From assembly GCF_002754315.1 (NCBI RefSeq), contig NZ_PEFE01000001.1:372001-436000 (forward strand): 64,000 nucleotides of DNA, read 5' to 3'. Of the stretch, positions 39,514 through 49,341 are shown in pieces. Position numbers and translations under genes: made by a program. Every line of letters starts with the position of its first letter. Position 1 is the first letter of the stretch. The notes under the pieces are model-generated. The model was not told the DNA's origin. It did not search any database and was given only the letters and a program-made list of their open reading frames with translations. The stretch is from Flavobacterium sp. 11 (GTDB lineage Bacteria; Bacteroidota; Bacteroidia; Flavobacteriales; Flavobacteriaceae).

Positions 39514-39587
39514 TTGTCTCGGACAGACTCGAACTGTCGACCCCTACATTATCAGTGTAGTACTCTAACCAGCTGAGCTACGAGACA
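39514..39587 (-). tRNA. tRNA-Ile (anticodon GAT)
   Basis: The minus strand from 39587 gives acceptor arm TGTCTCG/CGAGACA, anticodon stem CTACA/TGTAG with loop CTGATAA (anticodon GAT) and T arm GACAG TTCGAGT CTGTC. It is 74 bases with discriminator A and no encoded CCA. Confidence 0.96.
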
Positions 39588-39710
39588 CTCTTATTCTTAA
39601 ATGGTATTATTTGAACTAACAGCAAGAGTAATAAAACGTTGGGGTTTGCTTCCAACTTGAACTTTCGTCTTCTTTCTTTAGCGTGCATATAGCTAACACT
39701 AAAGCTCTAG

Positions 39711-41225
<1,515 letters not shown>

Positions 41226-41428
41226 TATTGTGTGAGATCAGATAAATCTTCTCTCTTTGTTTATTCGACTAAATTCTAGTGGTTTTTTCAAATCTCTCGA
41301 TTCTATTACTCTCATTCTTTTGTTTTGAAATCTCTTTCAAAACGGCTGTCAATTCAATATGTCTAGGAACGTGTTCTTCTTTGTTTTTCCCTTCGTTAAC
41401 ACTACTTAAAGTGTTTCTCGAAGCGGGT
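41226..41428 (-). other. 16S leader region
   Basis: This is the transcribed leader between the nearest rRNA promoter and the 16S gene. It contains a perfect nine-base hairpin at 41322-41343 (GTTTTGAAA, loop TCTC, TTTCAAAAC) and a smaller one near 41398-41415, likely used in processing. No gene is visible. Confidence 0.55.
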
Positions 41429-41459
41429 GCAAAAGTACAACTTCTTTTTTAACTGGCAA
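41429..41459 (-). promoter_or_regulatory. rRNA promoter, proximal copy
   Basis: The minus strand has CTTG, a 19-base spacer and the -7 element TACTTTTGC (41437-41429), the Bacteroidota consensus. It is the copy nearest to 16S. Confidence 0.75.
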
Positions 41460-41553
41460 GAAAATTTTGAAGTTTTTTTTTGGAAATTTTTATCTCCGTT
41501 TTACTACCGTTTTCTTATCAGCTTGTCAAGGAACTTTGCGCGTTTTGCGGGGT

Positions 41554-41586
41554 GCAAATGTAATAAGCTCTTTCTAATCTCACAAG
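41554..41586 (-). promoter_or_regulatory. rRNA promoter, middle copy
   Basis: The minus strand has CTTG, a 20-base spacer and TACATTTGC (41562-41554). It is 125 bases upstream of the proximal copy and embedded in similar sequence. Confidence 0.7.
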
Positions 41587-41675
41587 CTTTTCTGAATCTT
41601 TTTTTGAAAATAAATTCCCTCTCTCAATCCAGTTTACTTGTCAGTCTTCTAAAGAACGTCTGCGTCATTGCGGGT

Positions 41676-41707
41676 GCAAAAGTAGCACCTTTATTCGCTT
41701 TTACAAG
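41676..41707 (-). promoter_or_regulatory. rRNA promoter, distal copy
   Basis: The minus strand has CTTG, a 19-base spacer and TACTTTTGC (41684-41676). It is 122 bases upstream of the middle copy. Confidence 0.73.
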
Positions 41708-42125
41708 CTTTTTTAAACCTTTTTTTTCATGTTTTTACAACCCAATCTTTAACTCGCTGAAAACATGATTCTTGAATACAAAAGTTTTTTATGATAAACT
41801 GCCTTTTAACTTCCGGTCATCGTGATTTTAAATCAAAACCTCCTATTCCAATAAAGATGGGCAACTTTCAACTGCCTTTCCCTTCTTTATAAAATCTTAG
41901 GGAATTCTTGCTTTTTGTCTTTTCTACAGCTATTCGATGTGCTTTAATCCTCCAGAAGCTGCTTTCCTTACTAGTACGCTAACAAAAAAAATGTCTGGAT
42001 TAATAAAATGGTTTTATGCTATACCTTATATAATAACAAACTTCTCTTTTCTATTCTCTCCTATATATAAGGACCCAAAATATACATCAAAACAACAAAA
42101 AGCTCTACTTATCCAAAGTTCGCGT
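41708..42125. other. Gene-free region upstream of the rRNA promoters
   Basis: I see no coding or RNA gene here on either strand. The two short open frames in this stretch have no recognisable start context, composition or family features. Confidence 0.5.
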
Positions 42126-42198
42126 TAGGGATAGCAGCGAAAAGCCCACAGTCTCGCTTTTTTTGGCGGGACGAGGACTTGTAGCGAATAGCTCGACT
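42126..42198. repeat. REP-like element candidate
   Basis: A GC-richer island in AT-rich sequence reads GGGATAGCAGCGAAAAGCCC, then a stretch with GGCGGGACGAGGACT, and TTGTAGCGAATAGC. The paired ATAGCAGCGAA and TAGCGAATAGC modules resemble dispersed intergenic elements that I recall from flavobacterial genomes. Only one copy is visible here. Confidence 0.4.
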
Positions 42199-42256
42199 CC
42201 TTAATATAAAGAAAGGCGACTCTCCACTAAGAGAATCGCCTTTCTTTATATTAAGG
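42199..42256. terminator. Long near-perfect inverted repeat, probable bidirectional terminator
   Basis: The arms are 26 bases (42199-42224 and 42231-42256) with one mismatch and a six-base loop. It lies 21 bases after the stop of the permease gene and upstream of the rRNA promoters, so it would keep permease transcription out of the rRNA operon. The inner arm repeats 13 bases found at the 5S 3' end. Confidence 0.7.
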
Positions 42257-42277
42257 TGGAACGCCAAAAAGAATTTC

Positions 42278-43534
42278 CTAATCGAAACGTATGGCTTTCA
42301 CTGGTGATATTTTGGTTATTATATAGGAAGGAATTAATAATACCAGGAAACAAACGGTCACCGTAAGCAGATTTAATAAAAGTATGTATCCCCAATTTAA
42401 GTATACTGGCGCTTGATTGACGTAATAATTCTCAGGAGGAAGTTGAATTATCCCAAATTGTTGTTGGATTAACAATAATGAAATACCTATTAGATTTCCC
42501 CAGAAGAGTCCCCTTACTATAAGGTAGAAGGCATTGTAGAGAAATATTTTTCGGACTGACCAATTATTGGCCCCTAATGCTTTTAGGATTCCTATCATTT
42601 GCGTTCGCTCCAGTATAAGCACTAATAACGCTACTACCATATTGATTGTGGCAACAAGAATCATGACTACTAATATAACGATGATGTTGAAATCAAATAG
42701 TTGAAGCCATTCGAATATATAACTGTATTTTTCAATTATAGTTTTGGAGTCTAATGTTGATGCTGTTTGCGCATATACTTGCTCACCCGTAGCTTCTATA
42801 GTATTAAAATCGTCAACAAAGACTTCGAAAGCACCTATTTGATCTGGCGCCCATTTATTAATACGCTGCATGTGGCGGATATCTCCTATTATATAGGTAG
42901 CATCGAATTCTTGAAAACCAGAATTAAAAATCCCAACAACATCAAAATTCCTCAAGTTATACCCATTCTCTTTCATAAAAAAAGTATTGAATGCATCACC
43001 TACTTTCAAATTCAATCTATTTGCTATAAACTCAGAAATCACAACTTCTTCATTTAAATTACCATTGACATTTGGAATTTTACCTTGAACAATGTATTCC
43101 TTTATATTATCCCATTTATAATCATTTCCTACTCCTTTGAAAATAATTCCCTCGAAAGCAGTTTCTGTTCTAATAATTCCGGCTTTACTAGCAATAGCCT
43201 GAATATGCTCAACTCCTGGAACAGATGTAAACTTTGGATAAAAATCTTGTTTTTTAGAAATGGGTGTGAGCGTAACTTCGGATTGATTGTTGTCGTAATT
43301 CGAAATAATGATATGCCCATTGAAAGCCGAAACTTTCTCTCGGATTTTTTGCTGTAGTCCAATTCCAGTTGCTACTGAAACAATCATCATAATCATACCA
43401 ATGGCAATTGCCGAGATTGCAATTTTTATAATTGGCGCAGATATGCTACTTTTATAATCTTTAGCGGTTATAAGTCGTTTGGCGATGAAATATTCTAAAT
43501 TCAATTTAATTGCTTTTCTAATTTGGATTTGCAT
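42278..43534 (-). CDS. ABC transporter permease, LolC/LolE (FtsX) type
   Basis: The 418-residue product has one N-terminal membrane helix (about 33-55, SAPIIKIAISAIAIGMIMMIVSVATGIGL), a large periplasmic MacB-like domain (about 60-265) and three C-terminal helices (about 275-305, 325-355, 375-405), the FtsX layout. LEYFIAKRLI and the closing ISPVKAIRFD are typical of lipoprotein-releasing permeases. With an ATPase (LolD) it would extract outer-membrane lipoproteins from the inner membrane; no ATPase gene is adjacent. The many lipoproteins in this window would be substrates if this role is right. It is transcribed alone and divergent from the NamZ-type gene. Confidence 0.82.
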   Translation of the reverse strand: MQIQIRKAIKLNLEYFIAKRLITAKDYKSSISAPIIKIAISAIAIGMIMMIVSVATGIGLQQKIREKVSAFNGHIIISNYDNNQSEVTLTPISKKQDFYPKFTSVPGVEHIQAIASKAGIIRTETAFEGIIFKGVGNDYKWDNIKEYIVQGKIPNVNGNLNEEVVISEFIANRLNLKVGDAFNTFFMKENGYNLRNFDVVGIFNSGFQEFDATYIIGDIRHMQRINKWAPDQIGAFEVFVDDFNTIEATGEQVYAQTASTLDSKTIIEKYSYIFEWLQLFDFNIIVILVVMILVATINMVVALLVLILERTQMIGILKALGANNWSVRKIFLYNAFYLIVRGLFWGNLIGISLLLIQQQFGIIQLPPENYYVNQAPVYLNWGYILLLNLLTVTVCFLVLLIPSYIITKISPVKAIRFD

Positions 43535-43616
43535 CGCCAGTTTGCGTTGCTAAAGCCAAAAATACAGCTAAAACACGAATTACACTAATTGGCATTAATT
43601 TTATTTGTACTACTAT

Positions 43617-44834
43617 ATGATTCCATTTTTAAGAATATCGGTTAGTTTTATATTTTTAACAATCATTTCAACTTCCTGTTCTGCAAGGAAAACAAATGAC
43701 AGCGAAAATATAAAACCAACTTTAGAAAAAACTAAAAACAACCTAACTATCGAAATAAAGACTGGAGCTGATAATTACAACAATTATTTACCATTATTAA
43801 AGGATAAGAAAATTGGTGTTGTCACTAATCAAACCGGAATTCTATCCAATAAAACGCATTTAGTAGATTATCTATTAGAAAAAAACATTGCTATCCAAAA
43901 AATATTTGCACCAGAACATGGTTTTCGTGGAACTGCAGATGCAGGTGAACATGTAGTTGATGGGAAAGATTCTAAAACTGGACTTTCAATTATTTCGCTT
44001 TATGGCGATAACAAAAAACCGAAACCAGAACAACTAGCCGGAATTGACATTATGGTTTTTGATTTACAAGACGTAGGCGCGCGATTTTATACTTATATTT
44101 CTTCGTTACATTATATCATGGAAGCCTGTGCCGAAAATAATATTCCGCTTTTAATTCTAGACCGACCAAATCCTAACGTAAGTATTGTAGACGGGCCAAT
44201 TCTTGAAACTGCATATACCAGTTTTGTGGGAATGCATCCAATCCCTTTGCTTCACGGAATGACAATTGGCGAATATGCGCAAATGATAAACGGTGAAAAA
44301 TGGTTAAAGAATGAAGTGCAATGCAAATTGACCGTTATTCCTTGTATTAATTACAATAGAAAAATGAATTATAGTTTACCTGTAAAACCTTCACCGAATC
44401 TTCCGAACGATCAAGCCGTAAATCTTTATGCGAGTTTGTGTCTTTTTGAAGGTACAAATGTGAGTGTGGGAAGGGGAACTGAAAAACAATTTCAAATATA
44501 TGGTTCTCCTTATTTACCAAAAAGTGATTTTAGTTTTATTCCTAAACCAAATTTTGGCGCACAAAAACCAGTTTACAATGGTATCGAATGTTACGGAGAA
44601 GATTTATCTACAGCTAAAAAAGTAAATCGACTGGAATTAAAATGGTTGATTAAAGCCTATCAAACTACAACGGACAAATCTAAATTCTTCAATCCCTTTT
44701 TTACCAAACTCGCAGGAACTAAAAAATTACAAGAACAAATAGAAGCTGGGACTTCGGAAGATAAAATCAGAGAAAGCTGGAAAAAAGGGTTAATCGATTT
44801 TAAAGAAATGAGATTGAAATATTTGATATATTAA
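43617..44834 (+). CDS. DUF1343 / NamZ-type exo-beta-N-acetylmuramidase, lipoprotein
   Basis: The product of about 405 residues has a lipoprotein signal (Cys21 in ISTSC), then the DUF1343 core: GVVTNQTGILSNKTHLVDYLL, KIFAPEHGFRGTADAGEHV, SLYGDNKKPKPEQL, MVFDLQDVGARFYTYISSLHYIMEA, LLILDRPNPN and ASLCLFEGTNVSVGRGTEKQFQIYGSPYL. Characterised members (NamZ) release terminal MurNAc from peptidoglycan fragments in cell-wall recycling. Here it would act in the periplasm. I placed the start four codons inside the longest frame so that the signal peptide is compact; the upstream ATG is possible. The muramidase assignment rests on family membership. Confidence 0.87.
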   Translation: MIPFLRISVSFIFLTIISTSCSARKTNDSENIKPTLEKTKNNLTIEIKTGADNYNNYLPLLKDKKIGVVTNQTGILSNKTHLVDYLLEKNIAIQKIFAPEHGFRGTADAGEHVVDGKDSKTGLSIISLYGDNKKPKPEQLAGIDIMVFDLQDVGARFYTYISSLHYIMEACAENNIPLLILDRPNPNVSIVDGPILETAYTSFVGMHPIPLLHGMTIGEYAQMINGEKWLKNEVQCKLTVIPCINYNRKMNYSLPVKPSPNLPNDQAVNLYASLCLFEGTNVSVGRGTEKQFQIYGSPYLPKSDFSFIPKPNFGAQKPVYNGIECYGEDLSTAKKVNRLELKWLIKAYQTTTDKSKFFNPFFTKLAGTKKLQEQIEAGTSEDKIRESWKKGLIDFKEMRLKYLIY

Positions 44835-44876
44835 AAAGAAATAAAGAAACAAGAAGCAAGACTTGCTAATACTTAG

Positions 44877-45371
44877 TTACAAGGGCAATTTCTTCTTCAT
44901 TTCCTCTACAATATTAAAAGCTGCCGGACAAATAGCTAAGTTTTTCAACGTTAAATCCGTGATTTGTTGAAACTTTTTTCTATCCGTATGTGGAAATTCT
45001 CTACATGCTTTTGGACGAACATCATAAATCATACATGCATTTTCATTATCCAGAAAAGTACACGGCACACTTTGTAACACATAATCTCTGTCTTCGTCAA
45101 TACGAAGATATTGCTCGATAAACTGTTGTGGTTTTTGTCTAAGATATTTTGAAACACGCTCAATATCCGCATCCGTAAATAATGGTCCAGTAGTTTTACA
45201 ACAATTAGCACACGTTAAACAATCCGTTTTCTTGAATTCAGCATCATGCAAATCTTGCATCACGTAATCCAAATTCTTTGGTGTCTTCTTTTTCAGCTTA
45301 TCGAAATACTTTTTGTTTTCGATATGCTTATCTTTGGCTTCTTTAGGAAGATTGTTTAAAATAGTGTTCAT
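44877..45371 (-). CDS. YkgJ-family cysteine-cluster protein
   Basis: The product of about 164 residues has the family pattern of metal-binding Cys: CLTCANCCKTTGPLFTDADIERVSKYL, then CTFLDNENACMIYDVRPKACREFPH, and a last Cys in AICPAAF. These proteins are annotated as zinc- or iron-chelating, and their biochemical role is mostly unknown. An upstream ATG adds 12 codons, but the chosen start at MNTILNNLPKEA gives a more usual N-terminus. It is divergent from the methyltransferase gene. Confidence 0.8.
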   Translation of the reverse strand: MNTILNNLPKEAKDKHIENKKYFDKLKKKTPKNLDYVMQDLHDAEFKKTDCLTCANCCKTTGPLFTDADIERVSKYLRQKPQQFIEQYLRIDEDRDYVLQSVPCTFLDNENACMIYDVRPKACREFPHTDRKKFQQITDLTLKNLAICPAAFNIVEEMKKKLPL

Positions 45372-45463
45372 TCGTAGATTTGTTTTTTCGGTTATTCGAT
45401 AAAACATTCCGCGAAATTACTTAAAACAAACCAACAAATCATCAAATTAACACATCAACTACA

Positions 45464-46180
45464 ATGAAAGACCTTTTTGGCAAAGCCATACTCGATTTTC
45501 AAACTAATAATTTCCCGGAAGATTTAATAACGGAAACCTCCATTTCCGAAGAAGATGAAATGAGTGTTGAATATCTATTTCGTTCCTATGACGAAATGCC
45601 AAAACTAGAGCAGAAAGCATTACAACTTGCGAAGGGAAAAGTTTTGGATGTAGGTTGTGGTGCAGGAAGTCATAGTTTGTGTCTACAAAACGAAAGAAAT
45701 CTTGACGTTCACTCGATTGATATTTCTAAAAATGCAATTGAAGCCTGTAAATTACGTGGTTTAAAAAATACTAAAGTTCAGAATATTCTTGAAATGGACT
45801 CTGATAATCCTGAAAATAAATTTGACACCATTTTATTATTAATGAATGGTACCGGCATTTTTGGAACACTAAAAGAAACCACTACATTTTTACAGAAACT
45901 AAGAAGTTTGCTAAACCCAAACGGACAAATTCTAATTGATTCTTCGGATATAATTTATATGTTTGATAATGACGAAGATGGCGGAAAATGGATTCCAAGT
46001 AATGGATATTATGGCGAATTGACTTTTACAATACGTTATAAAAACGAAAAAGAAGACGAATTCCCTTGGCTTTATTTAGATTATAACACTTTGCAAAATG
46101 CGGCTTTCGCCAATGGATTACAAAGCGAGTTAATTCTTGAAGGGGAACATTATGATTATTTAGCCAAACTTTCAATTTAA
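45464..46180 (+). CDS. Class I SAM-dependent methyltransferase
   Basis: The 238-residue product has the SAM-binding motif I VLDVGCGAGSHSLCL at about 63-77, an acidic loop DVHSIDISKNAIEACK, and the post-motif segment FDTILLLMNGTGIFGT with the sheet strand GQILIDSSDI. The N-terminal YLFRSYDEMP is common in flavobacterial members. No substrate-specific feature is visible. It starts 16 bases upstream of the DinB/BstA-like gene on the same strand, so the two are likely cotranscribed. Confidence 0.83.
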   Translation: MKDLFGKAILDFQTNNFPEDLITETSISEEDEMSVEYLFRSYDEMPKLEQKALQLAKGKVLDVGCGAGSHSLCLQNERNLDVHSIDISKNAIEACKLRGLKNTKVQNILEMDSDNPENKFDTILLLMNGTGIFGTLKETTTFLQKLRSLLNPNGQILIDSSDIIYMFDNDEDGGKWIPSNGYYGELTFTIRYKNEKEDEFPWLYLDYNTLQNAAFANGLQSELILEGEHYDYLAKLSI

Positions 46181-46196
46181 AAGAACACATTTTAGT

Positions 46197-46739
46197 ATGG
46201 AAAATACAGCATTAGAAAAATTACGTTATCCTATTGGGAAATTTATAGCCCCTGAAAGCTATTCCAGCGAATATCTAACTAATAAAATAGCAGAAATCGC
46301 CAGTTTCCCTGAACGATTGAAAAAAGAAGTGATTCATTTAACCGAGGAACAACTCGAAACACCGTATCGAAAAGATGGCTGGACTATTCGTCAAGTAATT
46401 CATCATTGTGCCGATAGTCACTTAAATTGTTTTATTAGAATCAAATGGACGCTGACCGAGGATAATCCAACAATAAAATTCTACCACGAAGATCGTTGGG
46501 CTGAATCACATGATAATATGACAATGCCCATACAGCCTACACTTTCGTTTCTGGAAGGTTTACACTTTCGTTTGGCATATTTAATGAATAGCCTATCAGA
46601 ATCCGATTTAGAAAAATCCTTTATTCATCCTGAGCATAACGCAGCATTTCAATTGAAGGAAATAATTGGAACTTATGCTTGGCATGGAAATCATCACTTA
46701 GCACATATCACGGCATTAAAAGAACAAAAAGGTTGGTAA
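46197..46739 (+). CDS. YfiT/BstA-type DinB-like metal-dependent enzyme
   Basis: The 180-residue product matches the YfiT/BstA type from start (LRYPIGKFIAPESYSSEYL) to end. The metal-binding His are in GWTIRQVIHHCADSH and in the last helix GTYAWHGNHHLAHI, the three-His site of the DinB four-helix fold. BstA in Bacillus transfers bacillithiol to electrophiles; YfiT was first described as a putative metal-dependent hydrolase. A thiol-transferase role in detoxification is plausible if this organism makes bacillithiol, which the window does not show. It is followed by a clear terminator. Confidence 0.86.
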   Translation: MENTALEKLRYPIGKFIAPESYSSEYLTNKIAEIASFPERLKKEVIHLTEEQLETPYRKDGWTIRQVIHHCADSHLNCFIRIKWTLTEDNPTIKFYHEDRWAESHDNMTMPIQPTLSFLEGLHFRLAYLMNSLSESDLEKSFIHPEHNAAFQLKEIIGTYAWHGNHHLAHITALKEQKGW

Positions 46740-46770
46740 TTGAACTTTAAAACCATTTTCACCATTGATA

Positions 46771-46806
46771 AAAAATCCCAAATACAGTTTTGCATTTGGG
46801 ATTTTT
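46771..46806. terminator. Bidirectional terminator between the BstA-like gene and queE
   Basis: Thirteen-base perfect arms (AAAAATCCCAAAT with complement) have a ten-base loop and A/T-rich flanks, between convergent genes. Confidence 0.8.
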
Positions 46807-46811
46807 AAATT

Positions 46812-47444
46812 TTAAGGAATATTCAAATATTTATGGGTCTGTAAAGAAACACGCCATTTTGGATTGTTCATCACATAATCTACAATCAGCGGAGTCATTT
46901 CTTCTTTTTTACTCCATTCAGGTTGTAAAAACAGAATGGCATTACTATTCACTTTTTCAGCTTGCTCTTCAGCAAAAATAAAATCATGTTTATTATAAAT
47001 GATAACTTTCAACTCATGTGCATTATCATAAACCGTTTGTGTAGGTAGTTTATTTTTCTTTGGAGACAGACAAATCCAATCCCAATTTCCAGTAAGCGGA
47101 TACGCTCCTGAAGTTTCAATATGAACTTTTCTATTATTTTCTTTTAGCTTTTGCGTCAGCAAAGTCATATCCCACATCAAAGGCTCTCCACCAGTAACAA
47201 CAACAGTCTCTGAGTATTTACTTGCATTTGTAACTATTAAATCTACACCTGTTGGAGGATGTAATTCTGCATTCCAACTTTCCTTAACATCACACCAATG
47301 ACAACCCACATCACATCCGCCAATTCTAATAAAGTATGCAGCTGTCCCAGTATGAAATCCTTCCCCTTGTATAGTATAGAATTCTTCCATTAACGGAAGC
47401 ATGGCACCTTTATTAACTTCTAATTGTATTTCTTTTGATAACAT
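46812..47444 (-). CDS. queE: 7-carboxy-7-deazaguanine synthase
   Basis: The 210-residue radical-SAM enzyme has the QueE opening MEEFYTIQGEGFHTG and an iron-sulfur motif GGCDVGCHWCDVKESW (Cys44, Cys48, Cys51, spacing C-x3-C-x2-C). VVTGGEPLMWDM and HIETSGAYPL follow. It converts carboxy-tetrahydropterin to 7-carboxy-7-deazaguanine in queuosine synthesis. It is a single gene with its own promoter at 47462-47469. Confidence 0.94.
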   Translation of the reverse strand: MLSKEIQLEVNKGAMLPLMEEFYTIQGEGFHTGTAAYFIRIGGCDVGCHWCDVKESWNAELHPPTGVDLIVTNASKYSETVVVTGGEPLMWDMTLLTQKLKENNRKVHIETSGAYPLTGNWDWICLSPKKNKLPTQTVYDNAHELKVIIYNKHDFIFAEEQAEKVNSNAILFLQPEWSKKEEMTPLIVDYVMNNPKWRVSLQTHKYLNIP

Positions 47445-47461
47445 TATTTTATTTTAAAGTG

Positions 47462-47469
47462 CAAAGATA
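47462..47469 (-). promoter_or_regulatory. Promoter -7 element for queE
   Basis: The minus strand reads TATCTTTG followed by C, a perfect match to TAnnTTTG, 17 bases before the start. No clear TTTG is found 19 bases upstream, and no preQ1-riboswitch-like structure is seen. Confidence 0.55.
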
Positions 47470-47608
47470 GTTAATTTGAAAATGAGTTAATTTGAAAACA
47501 GAAACTAAAACAATAAACTTTAAAAAACAGAAATCTACGGTTCATAATGATTCTAAAAAAGTTCAATACAATTGATAAAATTAAAATTTCAAAATACAAT
47601 TAAAAAAA

Positions 47609-47636
47609 AAACCGATAGTTAAAAAACTATCGGTTT
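47609..47636 (-). terminator. Terminator of the Ton operon
   Basis: A 12-base perfect stem (AAACCGATAGTT with complement) and a four-base loop are followed on the minus strand by a run of Ts, 22 bases after the TPR gene. Confidence 0.82.
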
Positions 47637-47657
47637 ATTAAGTAAGAAACAAGTATC

Positions 47658-49325
47658 TTATTTCAATGTTTTCAATGATTCAGTTGCATAAGCATTAGCC
47701 GGATCAAGCGCTAATGTTTTTCTGAAATATTCGATCGCTTTAGCTTTATCTGTATTAGCATAATTAGCAGCGATGTTATTGTATGACTCAATAATTTTAG
47801 CTTTTACAGCAGGTTTTGCTGTTTCTTCAGCACCTAAAGCAGTAACTTTAGCTACATAATCCTCATAATTTTTAGTCATAACATCATCTTTATCAAGCAA
47901 TCTATTCGTTCTTGCTCTGTAAAGATAAGCTTCATGATATGTTGGCGATGCCACTAATACTCTTTCGAAAGCAGCATCTGCTTTTTGTAAAGCAATAACA
48001 TCTGGTTTTACATCTTTACTATTATTAGCATAATAATTTGATAAACCATAATAAACATTATCATCAAGATACGTTTTAGAATCTGCAATATTAGCACCAA
48101 ATTCAAAAATTGAAGCTGCTTCTTTATATAGTTTTTGCGTAAATAATTTTTTACCAACTTCACTTAAATCTTGAACTGCCAAAGGCTCCATTTCAACTGC
48201 CTTTTTAATATCTACTAATCCAGCATTAAAAGCTGTTGCGTCAATTGCTAATCCATCAGCGCTAGTTCCTTTTTTAATTTTGGTTAAACCTAAATATAAA
48301 TAATCTAGAGCGATAGCTTTATTTCCTGGAGCTGCTATAAAGCTTTCCAAAGATTTGATAGCTACATCAACATTTCCGTTTTTATAAGCAGCATATCCTA
48401 AATAACGATAGATTCTTGGATTAACTTTATCTAATTCAATCATCTTATTAGCTTCTACTTCAAGAGCAGCATAATCCTCTACCAAGATAAGGAAATCAGC
48501 ACGACGCATTCTTGAGTGAATAGAATAATCCGTTAATGACATATATTTATCATAATATCCTATCGCTGTTTTATAGTTTGCAGCAGCTTGAGAAGGTTTG
48601 TTACGTGCTATTTTATAATATGTTTCAGCTAATTCTCTATAAACTGGTCCATAATTAGGATTTATAGCAATAACTTCATTATAAGCTTTCAAAGCTTCGT
48701 CGTAAGATTTAGCACCTTTCAACAAAACACCCAATTGCATTTTAGCTCTCAGCAAAGTATTATCTGCTTGAAAAGCACTTCTATAAGCAACATAAGCTTC
48801 ATTTTGTTTGCCATCACCATAATAAGCGTCTCCTAATGCTAGTTGTAATTGCGCATCTTGTGGATTGTTTATCACAGCACGGTTCAAAATTGCAATTGCA
48901 CTTTTATAATCCGGTTTAGCAACATTCATGTAAGCTCTTGCTATATAAACATACTCTTGTACGTCTTTCTTTTTGATGTCTTTTGTAGCCAAAGCAAATT
49001 TAGCTTGTGCTCCAGTCACATCATTTTTATCTAAATCCATTTGACCTAAACCAATATAATTCAATTTAGCTCCTTCAGATGTATTTAATCCATTTTGAAA
49101 ATAAATTTTAGCAGAATCCTCTACACTTTGAGTAAGATATACATTCCCTAAAGTAAAGAAAGCTGCACCATTACTTGGTTTTGCTTTGATAATCGATTTT
49201 AATATCGATTTAGCACTTTCAAATTGCTCTGCATCGATAGCCTTTTTTGCCTGATTAATATCTTGTGCTTGACTCGCAAAAGCGGAAGCCAACAATGCAA
49301 CACTAAAAAATTTTAATTTATTCAT
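47658..49325 (-). CDS. TPR-repeat protein, secreted or periplasmic
   Basis: The product of about 555 residues has a signal peptide ending in SQAQ (MNKLKFFSVALLASAFASQAQ). Tetratricopeptide-like helical hairpins run through the whole length, with clear units such as GAAFFTLGNVYLTQ, AQLQLALGDAYYGDGKQNEAYVAYRSAF, NYGPVYRELAETYYKIA and AKAIEYFRKTLALDPANAYA. TPR arrays bind partner proteins. The frame extends 15 codons upstream to a TTG overlapping the previous gene; the internal ATG fits the signal peptide better. It is the last gene of the exbB-tonB operon, so I infer a role in the Ton complex or its regulation. Confidence 0.82.
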   Translation of the reverse strand: MNKLKFFSVALLASAFASQAQDINQAKKAIDAEQFESAKSILKSIIKAKPSNGAAFFTLGNVYLTQSVEDSAKIYFQNGLNTSEGAKLNYIGLGQMDLDKNDVTGAQAKFALATKDIKKKDVQEYVYIARAYMNVAKPDYKSAIAILNRAVINNPQDAQLQLALGDAYYGDGKQNEAYVAYRSAFQADNTLLRAKMQLGVLLKGAKSYDEALKAYNEVIAINPNYGPVYRELAETYYKIARNKPSQAAANYKTAIGYYDKYMSLTDYSIHSRMRRADFLILVEDYAALEVEANKMIELDKVNPRIYRYLGYAAYKNGNVDVAIKSLESFIAAPGNKAIALDYLYLGLTKIKKGTSADGLAIDATAFNAGLVDIKKAVEMEPLAVQDLSEVGKKLFTQKLYKEAASIFEFGANIADSKTYLDDNVYYGLSNYYANNSKDVKPDVIALQKADAAFERVLVASPTYHEAYLYRARTNRLLDKDDVMTKNYEDYVAKVTALGAEETAKPAVKAKIIESYNNIAANYANTDKAKAIEYFRKTLALDPANAYATESLKTLK

Positions 49326-49341
49326 TTTAATTGTAGTTAAT

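Noticed and set aside
41427..41768. A 113-residue frame upstream of the rRNA operon
   Set aside because: It runs across the three promoter repeats, is Phe/Leu-rich from T-runs and has no family features.
47445..47610. A preQ1 riboswitch upstream of queE
   Set aside because: The leader is only about 15 bases after the -7 element and no preQ1 aptamer-like sequence is seen.
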